Of a stretch of 64,000 nt of DNA, positions 1-8,948 are shown piece after piece; the first letter of the stretch is position 1, and each line of letters starts with the position of its first letter. The notes beneath the pieces were generated by a model. It was given only the letters and a program-made list of their open reading frames with translations, ran no database searches and had not been told where the DNA came from. The stretch comes from Bacillota bacterium. Lineage in GTDB: Bacteria > Bacillota > Clostridia > DSM-8532. The stretch covers positions 62,001 to 126,000 of the forward strand of contig JAEZJF010000016.1 of NCBI GenBank assembly GCA_023415825.1. The letters are read 5' to 3'. A program made the position numbers and the translations under genes.

Positions 1-1509
1 CGTTTTCAGCCTATTACAGTAGGGGAGCCTACTCAGGAAGAGGCTGTTGAAATTTTGAAGGGCATTCGTGACAAGTATGAAGCCCATCACAAGGTCAAGA
101 TTACTGATAAAGCCATTGATGCGGCTGTCAGATTATCTTCACGCTACATTAACGACCGGTTCCTGCCTGACAAGGCCATTGACCTCATTGACGAGGCTTC
201 CAGCAGAGTAAGGTTGAAAAGCTTTACGGCTCCTACCGATTTAAAGGATATGGAAAGAAGTATTGAAGAGCTTCACAAGATGAAGGAGGACGCCATTGTA
301 AGTCAGGAATTTGAGAGGGCGGCTTCCCTTCGGGATGAGGAAAACAAGCTGAAGGACGAGCTTGCCCAAAAGAAGGATGCATGGCAGATGGAGAACTCCA
401 TGAATACTCATATTGTTTCCGAGGAAGAGATTGCTGCCATCATTGGTTCCTGGACAGGTATTCCCGTCAGCCGTCTTGCTCAGGAAGAAACCGAGCGCCT
501 GAAAAACATGGAGTCGGTGCTTCATAAGAGGGTTATCGGCCAGGAAGATGCGGTACGAGCCGTTTCCCGGGCAATAAGAAGAGGACGTGTGGGTCTTAAG
601 GATCCCAAGCGTCCTGTGGGCTCCTTTATCTTCTCCGGACCTACCGGCGTGGGCAAGACAGAGCTGTCTAAAGCACTTGCCGAAGCACTGTTCGGTGACG
701 AAAGCCTTATGATCCGTATTGACATGTCGGAATATATGGAGAAGCATAGCGTATCAAGGCTTGTAGGCTCCCCACCCGGCTATGTGGGATATGATGAAGG
801 CGGTCAGCTCACTGAGAAAGTAAGAAGAAAGCCTTATTCAGTAGTGCTGTTTGATGAAATAGAAAAGGCACACCCCGATGTATTCAACATGCTTCTGCAA
901 ATTTTGGATGACGGCCGACTGACTGATTCCACAGGGCGTGTAGTTAATTTCAGAAACACGGTCATTATTATGACCTCAAATGTAGGAGCTCGTGAGATAG
1001 TGGAACCTAAGCGTTTGGGCTTTGGGTCTTTAGAGGAAAATGCCGCCCGTGATTATGAGGACATGAAAAAGAATGTCATGACCGAGCTTAAAAAAACCTT
1101 CCGGCCTGAATTTCTCAACCGCGTCGATGAGATTATCGTATTCCATCCTTTGAATCGCGATGAAATCAAGCAGATTGCTGCACTGATGCTGGCTGAAACC
1201 TCAAAGCGTATGGAACAGCACCATATACACGTTACCTTCACAGAGGAGATCGAAAACTATCTGGCTGAGAAGGGATATGACAAGGCTTACGGTGCAAGAC
1301 CACTAAAGAGAACCATTCAGGAGCAGATAGAGGATAAGCTTGCCGAAGCTGTTCTGGATGACCGTGTCAAAGAAGGGGATACAGTATCCATAGCCTTTGT
1401 GGATGGCAAGATTGAGGTGCAACGACTGCCAGTTTCTAAAGGTCAAATAAAAAATGGGACGGCAGATGAAATAGAGAGAGAAAACGAGAAAAAAAGAGCA
1501 AATAAGTGA
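1..1509 (+). CDS. clpC: ATP-dependent Clp protease ATPase subunit ClpC (5' truncated by window)
   Basis: AAA+ unfoldase of the ClpCP protease, which handles regulated and stress-induced protein turnover in the cytoplasm. The reading frame is open from base 1, so the start lies outside the window; about 503 C-terminal residues remain of a protein usually near 810. Visible are the end of the D1 module, the middle-domain UVR-like stretch (EFERAASLRDEENKLKDEL) that separates ClpC from ClpB, the D2 Walker A (GPTGVGKTE), the pore loop GYVGYDEGG, Walker B (VVLFDEIEKAH) and the C-terminal D2-small domain ending in a basic tail. In Firmicutes clpC usually follows ctsR-mcsA-mcsB; that part is not visible. 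A strong terminator follows, separating it from rplM. Confidence 0.96.
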   Translation, partial: RFQPITVGEPTQEEAVEILKGIRDKYEAHHKVKITDKAIDAAVRLSSRYINDRFLPDKAIDLIDEASSRVRLKSFTAPTDLKDMERSIEELHKMKEDAIVSQEFERAASLRDEENKLKDELAQKKDAWQMENSMNTHIVSEEEIAAIIGSWTGIPVSRLAQEETERLKNMESVLHKRVIGQEDAVRAVSRAIRRGRVGLKDPKRPVGSFIFSGPTGVGKTELSKALAEALFGDESLMIRIDMSEYMEKHSVSRLVGSPPGYVGYDEGGQLTEKVRRKPYSVVLFDEIEKAHPDVFNMLLQILDDGRLTDSTGRVVNFRNTVIIMTSNVGAREIVEPKRLGFGSLEENAARDYEDMKKNVMTELKKTFRPEFLNRVDEIIVFHPLNRDEIKQIAALMLAETSKRMEQHHIHVTFTEEIENYLAEKGYDKAYGARPLKRTIQEQIEDKLAEAVLDDRVKEGDTVSIAFVDGKIEVQRLPVSKGQIKNGTADEIERENEKKRANK

Positions 1510-1580
1510 GCTAGAGAGATGTATTTTGAATTTAACGGATTTTAATCTTGACACTCACTAAATATCTGTATTAAAATAAA

Positions 1581-1609
1581 GAACGCTGCAGGTTGCGGCG
1601 TTCTTTTTT
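1581..1609 (+). terminator. Rho-independent terminator after clpC
   Basis: A 9-bp stem (GAACGCTGC with GCGGCGTTC, one G-U pair) with loop AGGTT is followed by six T residues. It lies 72 bases after the clpC stop and isolates clpC from the ribosomal protein genes downstream. Confidence 0.93.
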
Positions 1610-1643
1610 AGACAATAAATACACTGTATTGAGTTGCAAGCAA

Positions 1644-1658
1644 ACAGGATAAACCTGT
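1644..1658 (+). promoter_or_regulatory. Small leader hairpin upstream of rplM
   Basis: ACAGG and CCTGT form a short stem with loop ATAAA about 15 bases before the rplM ribosome binding site (AAGGGAGGT). L13 leader motifs, thought to bind L13 for feedback control, are known before rplM in Firmicutes; this hairpin is in the right place but too short to be assigned with confidence. Confidence 0.35.
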
Positions 1659-1686
1659 AAAGCATATTTTAAAGGGAGGTTACCCC

Positions 1687-2121
1687 ATGAAGACGTTTAT
1701 GGCCAAGGCACAAGAAGTCGATAGAAAATGGTATGTTATTGACGTTGAGGGCAAGGTACTGGGTCGTGCCGCAAGTGAAGTTGCAAAGATTCTTCGCGGC
1801 AAGAATAAGCCTATTTACACACCTCATGTTGATACCGGCGATTTTGTCATCGTTTTAAACGCAGACAAGATTGTATTGACAGGTAAGAAATTAGATCAGA
1901 AGATGTACAGACGTCACACCGGTTACATTGGACATCTTAAGGAAGTCAAGTACAGACGCTTACTTGAAATTCAACCGGAAAGAGTTTTTGAGCTTGCTGT
2001 GAAGAGAATGCTTCCCGGCAATAGCTTAGGGCGCGCCATGTTCAAGAAGCTAAAGGTATATGCAGGCGCCAAGCACGATCATCAGGCTCAGAAGCCCGAA
2101 GTGCTTGAGCTTAACATTTAA
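1687..2121 (+). CDS. rplM: 50S ribosomal protein L13
   Basis: Large-subunit ribosomal protein, 144 residues, the usual length. The N-terminus MKTFMAKAQEVDRKWYVID and the segment LGRAASEVAKILRGKNKP are typical of bacterial L13, as is the C-terminal KLKVYAGAKHDHQAQKPE. The start is set by the AAAGGGAGGT site nine bases upstream. It is followed after 19 bases by rpsI, the standard rplM-rpsI pair, and both probably come from one transcript. Confidence 0.98.
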   Translation: MKTFMAKAQEVDRKWYVIDVEGKVLGRAASEVAKILRGKNKPIYTPHVDTGDFVIVLNADKIVLTGKKLDQKMYRRHTGYIGHLKEVKYRRLLEIQPERVFELAVKRMLPGNSLGRAMFKKLKVYAGAKHDHQAQKPEVLELNI

Positions 2122-2140
2122 TTGAGGGGAGGATACGTAA

Positions 2141-2533
2141 ATGGCAAAGGTACAGTTTTACGGTACAGGTAGAAGAAAGAAGTCCGTTGCAAGAGTCAGA
2201 CTGGTTCCTGGCAATGGCAGTATAGTGATAAATGATAGGGCAATTGATGACTATTTTGGCCTCGAGACCCTCAAGGTTATTTGTAAGCAACCTCTCGTAC
2301 TGACAGAGACCATTGGTAAGTTCAACGCCATTGTTACTGTCAGAGGCGGCGGCTTTACAGGCCAGGCCGGTGCTATTCGTCATGGTATCGCAAGAGCACT
2401 TTTGAAGGTAGAGGATAGCTTGAGATCTCCGCTTAAGAAGGCTGGCTTCCTGACCCGCGACCCGAGAATGAAGGAAAGAAAGAAGTACGGCTTAAAGAAA
2501 GCTCGTCGTGCTCCACAGTTCTCCAAGCGTTAA
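2141..2533 (+). CDS. rpsI: 30S ribosomal protein S9
   Basis: Small-subunit ribosomal protein, 130 residues, normal length. It begins MAKVQFYGTGRRKKSVARV and ends in the conserved basic tail KKARRAPQFSKR, which reaches the P-site tRNA in the ribosome. It has its own site GAGGGGAGG before ATG and is second in the rplM-rpsI operon. A terminator lies about 145 bases downstream. Confidence 0.98.
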   Translation: MAKVQFYGTGRRKKSVARVRLVPGNGSIVINDRAIDDYFGLETLKVICKQPLVLTETIGKFNAIVTVRGGGFTGQAGAIRHGIARALLKVEDSLRSPLKKAGFLTRDPRMKERKKYGLKKARRAPQFSKR

Positions 2534-2676
2534 TCAAGAGATTATATTCGTACAATTCAGAGCATTCAAAACCTTGTATTTATCAGGTTTCGTGAATTTG
2601 GAACTGTGCGGAGCGTTATCTGGAAATTACGCGTAAGTAATATGTAAGCAATAGGATACAATAATATCTGATATGC

Positions 2677-2712
2677 AAAGAGATGTTTTCCGATGGGAAG
2701 GCATCTCTTTTT
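2677..2712 (+). terminator. Rho-independent terminator downstream of rpsI
   Basis: Stem AAAGAGATG with CATCTCTTT, extended by TTCC/GGAA inside, followed by a T run. It ends the rplM-rpsI transcript. The preceding 2534-2676 holds no gene I can support. Confidence 0.85.
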
Positions 2713-2746
2713 CACAATGCTATAATAAAAAGTCGAGGTGAGAGAC

Positions 2747-3066
2747 ATGCGGATTCTGATAAAAACGCTTCAGCGGAAGTTAGCGCTTTTCAAATCACCT
2801 TTCAAAATCTCAGTCGTCTGTTCCTTACGGTTTCCTTTTTGATTCTAGCTATTGGCTTATTTATCAACGCCATTCTGCTCATCAAATTGCAAAATTCAAG
2901 ATACAGAGAAATGGGTTTGATGTCTGCATTAGGATATACAAAGGCCACCATCAGCCATATGATTATCTTTCTGTTGTCTGTTTTTCTGACCGCAGTGATT
3001 GTAATCGTCAAGCGATTATCAAGCTTTGGTCCTTTTTTCTGTGCGCGCAGCAGGATCTATGTATAA
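2747..3066 (+). pseudogene. Remnant of an FtsX/MacB-like ABC transporter permease
   Basis: An ATG at 2747 with a good site (GAGGTGAGAGAC) and an upstream -10-like TATAAT opens MRILIKTLQRKLALFKSPF, which stops after 31 codons. Another frame over the same stretch continues with two hydrophobic helices separated by SRYREMGLMSALGYTKATIS, the cytoplasmic loop seen in FtsX-type permease C-terminal modules (R-E-h-G-h-x-x-A-h-G). The N-terminus and C-terminus of a several-hundred-residue permease thus seem to have been joined out of frame by deletion. The tail (after about 3000) runs into one copy of a 32-bp repeat. No partner ATPase is nearby. I treat it as decayed, not as a working gene. Confidence 0.55.
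3009..3040 (+). repeat. 32-bp direct repeat, copy 1
   Basis: Matches 3707-3738 at 29 of 32 positions. It overlaps the end of the permease remnant. The two copies bracket about 670 bases holding the small duplicated protein. Confidence 0.7.
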
Positions 3067-3211
3067 GCAATGTAGTATAACAGACTGTATCGTAGCATTA
3101 CTTAATTAGAATTTGGTGCACAGCTGAGGTAACTGTCCTTTTTTGTCGCTTCCAGGAACCAGAAGGTTGCATTTATCATATTATGTACAAGATAGACAAC
3201 CTGGAGGTGAA

Positions 3212-3481
3212 ATGATGAATAATCAGCAAGAGATAAATGCTTTAATAGTGGATTATTTAGAGGTTAGAAATGCGATATTGCAGCTGGACTTTATTTTATC
3301 GCTGATCCAGAATCAAATAGTAAGGCTGAGTCAGATGGGTGATAACGAGGCACAGATTAATGCTTTAATTCAAGATGCTTTTATCATTCAACAAGTTATA
3401 CTGCAGTTAACCTCAATTTTATTGCTGATTCAGGCTGAAATTGTAAGACTGAGTTCAGATAATTCAGCAAATGCTGCTTAA
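3212..3481 (+). CDS. Small helical protein with an internal duplication, unknown function
   Basis: An 89-residue product; ATG 3212 is chosen because GGAGGTG lies just upstream, though the frame is open from 3143. I do not recognise the family. The sequence is two copies of one unit of about 40 residues: both have INALI-x-D, then an ILQL-xx-IL-x-LIQ core and IVRLS at the end. There is no signal peptide and no cysteine. The hydrophobic spacing suggests two or more amphipathic helices that could pack as a helical hairpin or oligomer. It stands alone, flanked by decayed sequence and by both copies of a 32-bp direct repeat, so it may have arrived as a unit. Function cannot be inferred. Confidence 0.7.
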   Translation: MMNNQQEINALIVDYLEVRNAILQLDFILSLIQNQIVRLSQMGDNEAQINALIQDAFIIQQVILQLTSILLLIQAEIVRLSSDNSANAA

Positions 3482-3558
3482 ACTGATGTAATGAAACACT
3501 TCTTCCAGCCTAATAAGGCATCTTTTGTAATCATAAGCTTAAGATGTCTGAAACTTTA

Positions 3559-3588
3559 GGGGACGCCGCTTTCGACGTCCCTGGTTTT
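3559..3588 (+). terminator. Possible terminator after the duplicated small protein
   Basis: GGGACG pairs with CGTCCC, then TGGTTTTTA follows. The T tract is interrupted, so efficiency is uncertain. The rest of 3482-3948 shows only the second copy of the 32-bp repeat and AT-rich sequence. Confidence 0.45.
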
Positions 3589-3706
3589 TAACGGCTTACT
3601 TGCCTGTGTATTGGGAGAGGTAAGAAATTCGCTTCCGTCCCTACGCTGGCATTGAGAAAGTGATGGAGCCATGCTCATTTCATTCGCCGTTTACAAAAAG
3701 GGATTG

Positions 3707-3738
3707 CAAGCAATTATCAAGCTGTGGTCCTCTTTTCT
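3707..3738 (+). repeat. 32-bp direct repeat, copy 2
   Basis: Near-identical partner of 3009-3040, same orientation, 698 bases apart (start to start). Three mismatches. The similarity stops abruptly at the right-hand end. Confidence 0.7.
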
Positions 3739-3948
3739 TTTATATTTTTCCAGCTTATTGATTTCCGTACATATGTTCGATATAATAGGTAATAGTTTTT
3801 TGATAGAAAAATCCACTTAGGGATGATCGATATTTAACATCCGATGAATCTTCCGGCAAAAGCAGAAGATTTGTATGTTTTTTGCCGAAAGAATCGGATA
3901 TTACATTTCGATTGCTCCTTAGCTGATGAAGCTTGGATGAGGTATTCT

Positions 3949-4113
3949 ATGATGACGGAACAAGAGCTGAGGGAGTTTATCACAGAGGCTAAAAGGGTAA
4001 CCTATGCAGGTCATGGGAATTTAGCAGAGCCGTCAAGACTTAAGTCCAAGGACCTGCCCTATGAGAGAGGCCCCTTGCTGCTCTTCCATGGGGGAAGGCT
4101 CCAGAATATTTAA
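3949..4113 (+). pseudogene. Truncated DUF5680-like fragment
   Basis: The 54 residues from ATG 3949 contain EFITEAKRVTYAGHG and SRLKSKDLPYERG, which resemble the N-terminal signature of DUF5680 proteins (a short helix, then AKxxTYAG, then SRPxSxDLxYxxG). Members are normally near 150 residues, but here the frame runs out right after the YERG motif and the next gene begins 26 bases later. An upstream extension of the frame to 3844 adds residues without recognisable similarity. Probably a remnant left by a deletion at the uvrA boundary. Family assignment is from memory. Confidence 0.45.
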
Positions 4114-4139
4114 TACCGTTAGAAGGACTGAAGAAAATA

Positions 4140-6962
4140 ATGAAAGATAGAATTTTTATTAAAGGTGCTTGTGAGCATAACCTTAAGAATGTTGACGTGG
4201 AAATACCCAGAGATAAGCTTGTGGTCATAACAGGTCTGAGCGGTTCGGGGAAGTCCTCACTTGCTTTTGATACCATTTATGCAGAAGGGCAGAGGCGCTA
4301 TGTGGAATCCCTGTCGGCCTATGCCCGACAGTTTCTGGGCCTAATGGAAAAGCCTGATGTGGAGTATATTGACGGCCTTTCTCCCGCTATTTCCATTGAC
4401 CAGAAAACCACCACTCGAAATCCACGTTCCACAGTAGGAACGGTAACAGAGATCTATGATTACTTCAGACTGATGTTTGCCCGAATAGGCCTGCCTCACT
4501 GTCCCGAGTGCGGCAAGCCCATCTCCCAGCAAACCATCGATCAGATGGTGGATGCTGTCATAGCCCTTGAAGAAGGAACCAAAATTCAAGTTCTGGCTCC
4601 TGTTGTGCGGGGTCGGAAGGGCGAATACACCAAGCTTCTCCAGGATGCAAAGAAAAACGGTTATGTCCGCGTACGCATTGACGGAGAGGTCATGGATATC
4701 AATGACGAGATTAAGCTTGATAAAAAACGCAAGCATACCATAGAAATTGTGGTGGATCGACTGATTGTCAGACCGAATATTCAGAAGCGTCTTACCGACT
4801 CCATAGAAACCAGCCTCAATCTGGCAGGCGGAATTGTGGTTATTGATGTTATCGGTAAGGAAGAGATGCTTTTCTCACAGAATTTTGCCTGTACCGACTG
4901 CGGTATCAGTATTGAAGAGCTCACTCCCAGGATGTTTTCCTTTAATAACCCGTTCGGTGCCTGTCCCACTTGTACCGGGCTGGGGTCGCTCCTAAAGATA
5001 GACCCTGATTTAGTTATTAATGACAAAAGCAAGTCCCTTGCCGAGGGGGCCATTTCGTCCGGAGGATGGAACTTTACCAACGAGGATGCTTATTCCCGGA
5101 TGTATCTGGACGCTTTGGCCAAGCACTATAACTTCAGTATTGATACCCCTGTGGAGGATCTCCCCAATGACATCTTAGAGAAGGTGCTCTACGGTACCCA
5201 GGGAGAAAAAATCAAGGTCGAATATCAGAAGGAATATGGTCATGGTAGCTTTCTGACTGCCTTTGAGGGTATCATAAACAGTATGGAACGCCGTTATCGG
5301 GAGACCAAGTCGGATAGTATGAAGGAATACTATGAATCCTTTATGAGCAATATTCCGTGTCCTGATTGCGGAGGCAAGCGCCTTAAGAGAGAAAGCCTGG
5401 CTGTAACAGTAGGGGATAAAAATATACATGAAGTCTCCTCCATGTCCATCAACGAATGTGCACAATTTTTTAAGGACCTAAAGCTTAATGAACGAGAGAA
5501 GATCATCGCAGAGCAGATATTGAAAGAGATAAACTCCCGCCTGGGATTCTTGGTGGACGTTGGGCTTGAGTATCTCACCCTCCAACGCGCTTCCGGAACC
5601 CTTTCAGGCGGGGAAGCCCAGAGGATTCGTCTGGCCACTCAGATCGGATCGGGGCTTATGGGCGTCCTCTATATTTTGGACGAACCCAGCATAGGGCTCC
5701 ACCAGCGTGATAATGAGCGTCTGCTGGCAACTTTAAGGCGTTTACGGGATTTAGGCAATACCCTTCTTGTCGTAGAGCACGATGAGGATACCATGTATGC
5801 AGCCGATCAGATTATTGATATGGGGCCGGGTGCAGGAGAGCATGGAGGCCGTATCATTGCCCAAGGTACGGTAGATGAGATAAAAGCAAATCCGAACTCT
5901 ATAACCGGGCAGTATTTAAGTGGGGCAAAAAAAATAGAGATTCCCAAAACAAGGCGAAGCGGCGACGGGAGAATTTTGAGAATTCTTGGCGCCAAGGAAA
6001 ACAACCTGAAGGATCTGGATGTAGATATACCTTTAGGCGTCTTTACATGTGTCACCGGTGTGTCCGGATCGGGAAAGAGCTCACTCATTAATGAGATTCT
6101 TTATAAGAAGTTGGCCAATAGACTTAATAGAGCCAAAACAAAACCCGGCCAGCACCGAGATATGCTAGGACTAGAGCATCTGGATAAGGTTATCAATATT
6201 GACCAATCCCCCATAGGACGGACACCCCGATCCAACCCTGCAACCTATACAGGAGTGTTTGATCTGATTCGGGATCTTTTTGCCAATACTGTGGATGCCA
6301 AAATGAAGGGCTATACATCAGGCCGTTTCAGCTTTAATGTGAGAGGCGGGCGGTGTGAGGCCTGTACCGGTGACGGTATCCTTAAAATAGAAATGCATTT
6401 CCTACCCGATGTCTATGTCCCATGTGAGGTCTGCAAGGGGAAGCGCTACAATCGTGAAACCCTGGATGTGCATTATAAGGGTAAAAGTATCGCTGATATT
6501 TTGGATATGACTGTGGAGGAGGCTCTGGCTTTCTTTGAGAATATACCTAGGATTCAAAGAAAGATCCAAACTCTTTATGATGTAGGGCTAGGCTATATAC
6601 GCCTCGGACAACCGGCTACAACTCTGTCAGGAGGCGAGGCTCAGCGCGTCAAGCTAGCTACCGAGCTTTCTAAGAGACCCACAGGCCGTACCATGTATAT
6701 TCTGGATGAGCCCACTACAGGCCTTCATGTGGCTGATGTCCACAAGCTCATTGAAGTCATGCAGAAGCTTGTTGACACGGGGAACAGCATAGTGGTCATT
6801 GAGCATAACCTGGATGTTATAAAAACAGCCGATTATATTATTGATCTGGGACCCGAGGGTGGTGACAAAGGCGGGAAGATACTTACCGCCGGTACGCCTG
6901 AAGTGGTAGCCAAGTCAAAGGGCTCCTACACAGCCCAATTCCTGAGAAAGGCTCTAAAATAG
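4140..6962 (+). CDS. uvrA: Excinuclease ABC subunit A
   Basis: DNA-damage recognition ATPase of nucleotide excision repair, which loads UvrB at lesions. Its 940 residues are full length. Two ABC modules are visible: N-terminal Walker A GLSGSGKSSL near residue 34 and C-terminal GVSGSGKSSL near 640, each with its LSGGEAQR signature. Zinc-binding CxxC pairs appear in the insertion (CPECG, CPDCGGKRL) and in the C-terminal module (CEACTGDG, CEVCKGKRYN), the latter being the DNA-binding zinc module. The ribosome binding site is weak. UvrB, usually adjacent in this group, is not in the window; the decayed sequence upstream may explain the gap. Confidence 0.98.
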   Translation: MKDRIFIKGACEHNLKNVDVEIPRDKLVVITGLSGSGKSSLAFDTIYAEGQRRYVESLSAYARQFLGLMEKPDVEYIDGLSPAISIDQKTTTRNPRSTVGTVTEIYDYFRLMFARIGLPHCPECGKPISQQTIDQMVDAVIALEEGTKIQVLAPVVRGRKGEYTKLLQDAKKNGYVRVRIDGEVMDINDEIKLDKKRKHTIEIVVDRLIVRPNIQKRLTDSIETSLNLAGGIVVIDVIGKEEMLFSQNFACTDCGISIEELTPRMFSFNNPFGACPTCTGLGSLLKIDPDLVINDKSKSLAEGAISSGGWNFTNEDAYSRMYLDALAKHYNFSIDTPVEDLPNDILEKVLYGTQGEKIKVEYQKEYGHGSFLTAFEGIINSMERRYRETKSDSMKEYYESFMSNIPCPDCGGKRLKRESLAVTVGDKNIHEVSSMSINECAQFFKDLKLNEREKIIAEQILKEINSRLGFLVDVGLEYLTLQRASGTLSGGEAQRIRLATQIGSGLMGVLYILDEPSIGLHQRDNERLLATLRRLRDLGNTLLVVEHDEDTMYAADQIIDMGPGAGEHGGRIIAQGTVDEIKANPNSITGQYLSGAKKIEIPKTRRSGDGRILRILGAKENNLKDLDVDIPLGVFTCVTGVSGSGKSSLINEILYKKLANRLNRAKTKPGQHRDMLGLEHLDKVINIDQSPIGRTPRSNPATYTGVFDLIRDLFANTVDAKMKGYTSGRFSFNVRGGRCEACTGDGILKIEMHFLPDVYVPCEVCKGKRYNRETLDVHYKGKSIADILDMTVEEALAFFENIPRIQRKIQTLYDVGLGYIRLGQPATTLSGGEAQRVKLATELSKRPTGRTMYILDEPTTGLHVADVHKLIEVMQKLVDTGNSIVVIEHNLDVIKTADYIIDLGPEGGDKGGKILTAGTPEVVAKSKGSYTAQFLRKALK

Positions 6963-6991
6963 CTACTTAGAGCTGGCATTTGCACTTTTCT

Positions 6992-7020
6992 TTGCAAGAA
7001 GGGGGCGGTTTGGATATAAT
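6992..7020 (+). promoter_or_regulatory. Sigma-A-type promoter for the zinc-ribbon gene
   Basis: TTGCAA at 6992-6997, 17 bases, TATAAT at 7015-7020. It lies about 90 bases before the ATG at 7111. Confidence 0.7.
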
Positions 7021-7110
7021 AGTATCCAGAACACCCTTTTTTGTTATACGGGTAGAAACATAACAAGTAGGAACATGTGGTGCATACCGCGGTATAAGGA
7101 GAATGGTAGT

Positions 7111-7650
7111 ATGAGTAACAAACCTGGGCAGATAGACACCAATCATCAAGAAAAGCGAAAGCTTCTAAGAACTGCAGGTATAGTAATTCTTATTATAGGC
7201 ATTGCCTTGCTTATTGTTGGCATGGTTGATTTTTTTTCAGCGGCCAGTACGCCTTTTGGTGGAGGTCCCAAGATATTTTGGGTAAATTTCATAGCCCTGC
7301 CTTTGATTTTTGTTGGCGTTTCCATGACATCCATGGGATATATGGGCGCTATGGCACGCTACTCTGCTGAGGAAATGGCTCCGGTAGGCAAAGATACCTT
7401 TAACTATATGGCAAAAGGTACTACTGAGGGTGTTGAGGCTATATCGCGTGCTATTAAGACAGGTATGGACAAGCAAAACGAGGAAGGAAAACGGGTCTGT
7501 TCACGCTGCGGGAAGGAAAATCCTCAGGGTTCGGGCTTTTGCAACAGTTGCGGTGCGCCTCTTGAAAAGAAAAAAGCCTGCTCAGGCTGCGGTTTTGATA
7601 ACCCTTCTGATGCAAAATTCTGCAATGGCTGCGGTTCAAAACTGGACTAA
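7111..7650 (+). CDS. Membrane protein with two C-terminal zinc ribbons
   Basis: The 179-residue product starts at ATG 7111, behind AAGGAGAATGG. Residues about 20-45 and 60-85 form two hydrophobic transmembrane helices separated by a Gly/Pro-containing loop. The C-terminus carries two zinc-ribbon motifs of the double-zinc-ribbon (DZANK) type: CSRCG...FCNSCG and CSGCG...FCNGCG. Such proteins are common in Clostridia and have no established role; the ribbons may bind protein partners or nucleic acid at the inner membrane face. It has its own promoter and is followed after 71 bases by the flavodiiron gene, which may be cotranscribed. Call is by domains only. Confidence 0.85.
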   Translation: MSNKPGQIDTNHQEKRKLLRTAGIVILIIGIALLIVGMVDFFSAASTPFGGGPKIFWVNFIALPLIFVGVSMTSMGYMGAMARYSAEEMAPVGKDTFNYMAKGTTEGVEAISRAIKTGMDKQNEEGKRVCSRCGKENPQGSGFCNSCGAPLEKKKACSGCGFDNPSDAKFCNGCGSKLD

Positions 7651-7721
7651 AATATATACAAAACCATGTCTGGCTAAAGACAGAGGTAGTTAAAATACAT
7701 TATAGAATAGGGAGAGTCAAT

Positions 7722-8903
7722 ATGATACAAGTAAAAGATCAAGTCTACTATTTAGGCCTTAGGGATTGGGAACTGAGGCACTTTCACGGTCATGAGCTTT
7801 CAACATTCAATGGTTCAAGCTATAACTCATTCCTCATTAAGGATGAAAAAACCGTACTGGTAGATACAGTATGGTATCCTCATGCTGATGACTTTATGGA
7901 AATATTGGATAAAGAGGTTGGGATCGATAATATCGATTACATTGTCATTAACCATAACGAGCCGGATCATGGTGGCACCTTGGGTGAGATTATGGAGAGG
8001 CGTCCTGATCTCCCCATTTATTGTTCGGTTAAGGGTGCCGAGATCATCCGTAAGCACTTTCACAAGGACTGGAATTTCAGGACTGTAAAGACCGGAGATA
8101 CGTTAAATATTGGCCGGTGTGAACTGGTCTTTGTGGAGATGACCATGATCCACTGGCCCGACAGTATGATGACCTTTGTAAAAGGCCCTAATGTACTGCT
8201 TTCCAATGATGCGTTCGGTCAGCATTTTGCAGGCGCATCCATCTTTGAAGATGAGGTTGACCAGGAAATCGTGTGGCAGGAGGCCCTCAAATACTTTGCC
8301 AGTATCCTGTCCCCCATGACCTCGATAATCAAGAAAAAGATTAATGAGGTGCTTGCTTTAAAACTGCCCATTGAATTGATTGCACCCAGTCATGGTGTCA
8401 TCTGGAGGAAGAATCCTCTGAGAATTGTTGAGAAATATGCCTTGTGGGCAGACAATTATGACGAAGGCTATGTGACCATTATTTACGATACCATGTATAA
8501 TGCCACCAAAAAAATGGCTGAGGCCATTGCATCGGGGCTCCAAAGCAAGGGTGTGTTCTGTAAGCTCTATAATAGTTCTTTGTCCGATGTCAGTAATGTC
8601 ATTACAGAAATGTTCAGATCCAAGGGTATTATTATAGGCAGCTGCACTGTCAATAACGGTACTTTGCGATCTATTGCAGGAGTTCTGGATGAAATAAAGG
8701 GGCACAAATTTAAAAATAAGGTTGGAGCCTCCTTCGGAAGCTACGGCTGGAGCGGAGAAGCCCCTAAAAAGATTTACAAGGAACTGGAAGAAGCCGGTAT
8801 TAAAATGGTACTGGAGCCCATATCCTTCAAATACAGGCCTGAACCTCAGGAGCTTGAGGCTTGTGTGCAATTTGGACGGGACTTTGCTGAGCACTTGAAA
8901 TAA
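7722..8903 (+). CDS. fprA: Flavodiiron protein (A-type flavoprotein), O2/NO reductase
   Basis: Cytoplasmic enzyme that reduces O2 to water, or NO to N2O, protecting anaerobes. Its 393 residues are the standard class A length. The N-terminal metallo-beta-lactamase fold has the diiron ligands H78-x-E80-x-D82-H83, a further histidine in MTMIHWPDSMM and the bridging aspartate in LLSNDAFGQHF. From about residue 250 a flavodoxin domain follows (IIYDTMYNATKKMAEAIA for the FMN phosphate loop). No rubredoxin domain is fused and none is adjacent, so electrons must come from a separate rubredoxin or an NADH-linked partner. Symbol given by similarity to clostridial FprA. Confidence 0.93.
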   Translation: MIQVKDQVYYLGLRDWELRHFHGHELSTFNGSSYNSFLIKDEKTVLVDTVWYPHADDFMEILDKEVGIDNIDYIVINHNEPDHGGTLGEIMERRPDLPIYCSVKGAEIIRKHFHKDWNFRTVKTGDTLNIGRCELVFVEMTMIHWPDSMMTFVKGPNVLLSNDAFGQHFAGASIFEDEVDQEIVWQEALKYFASILSPMTSIIKKKINEVLALKLPIELIAPSHGVIWRKNPLRIVEKYALWADNYDEGYVTIIYDTMYNATKKMAEAIASGLQSKGVFCKLYNSSLSDVSNVITEMFRSKGIIIGSCTVNNGTLRSIAGVLDEIKGHKFKNKVGASFGSYGWSGEAPKKIYKELEEAGIKMVLEPISFKYRPEPQELEACVQFGRDFAEHLK

Positions 8904-8948
8904 CCCGTTAGTAGCTTATTTTAAGTCTCCCTAAGTGAGGTATTAGGT

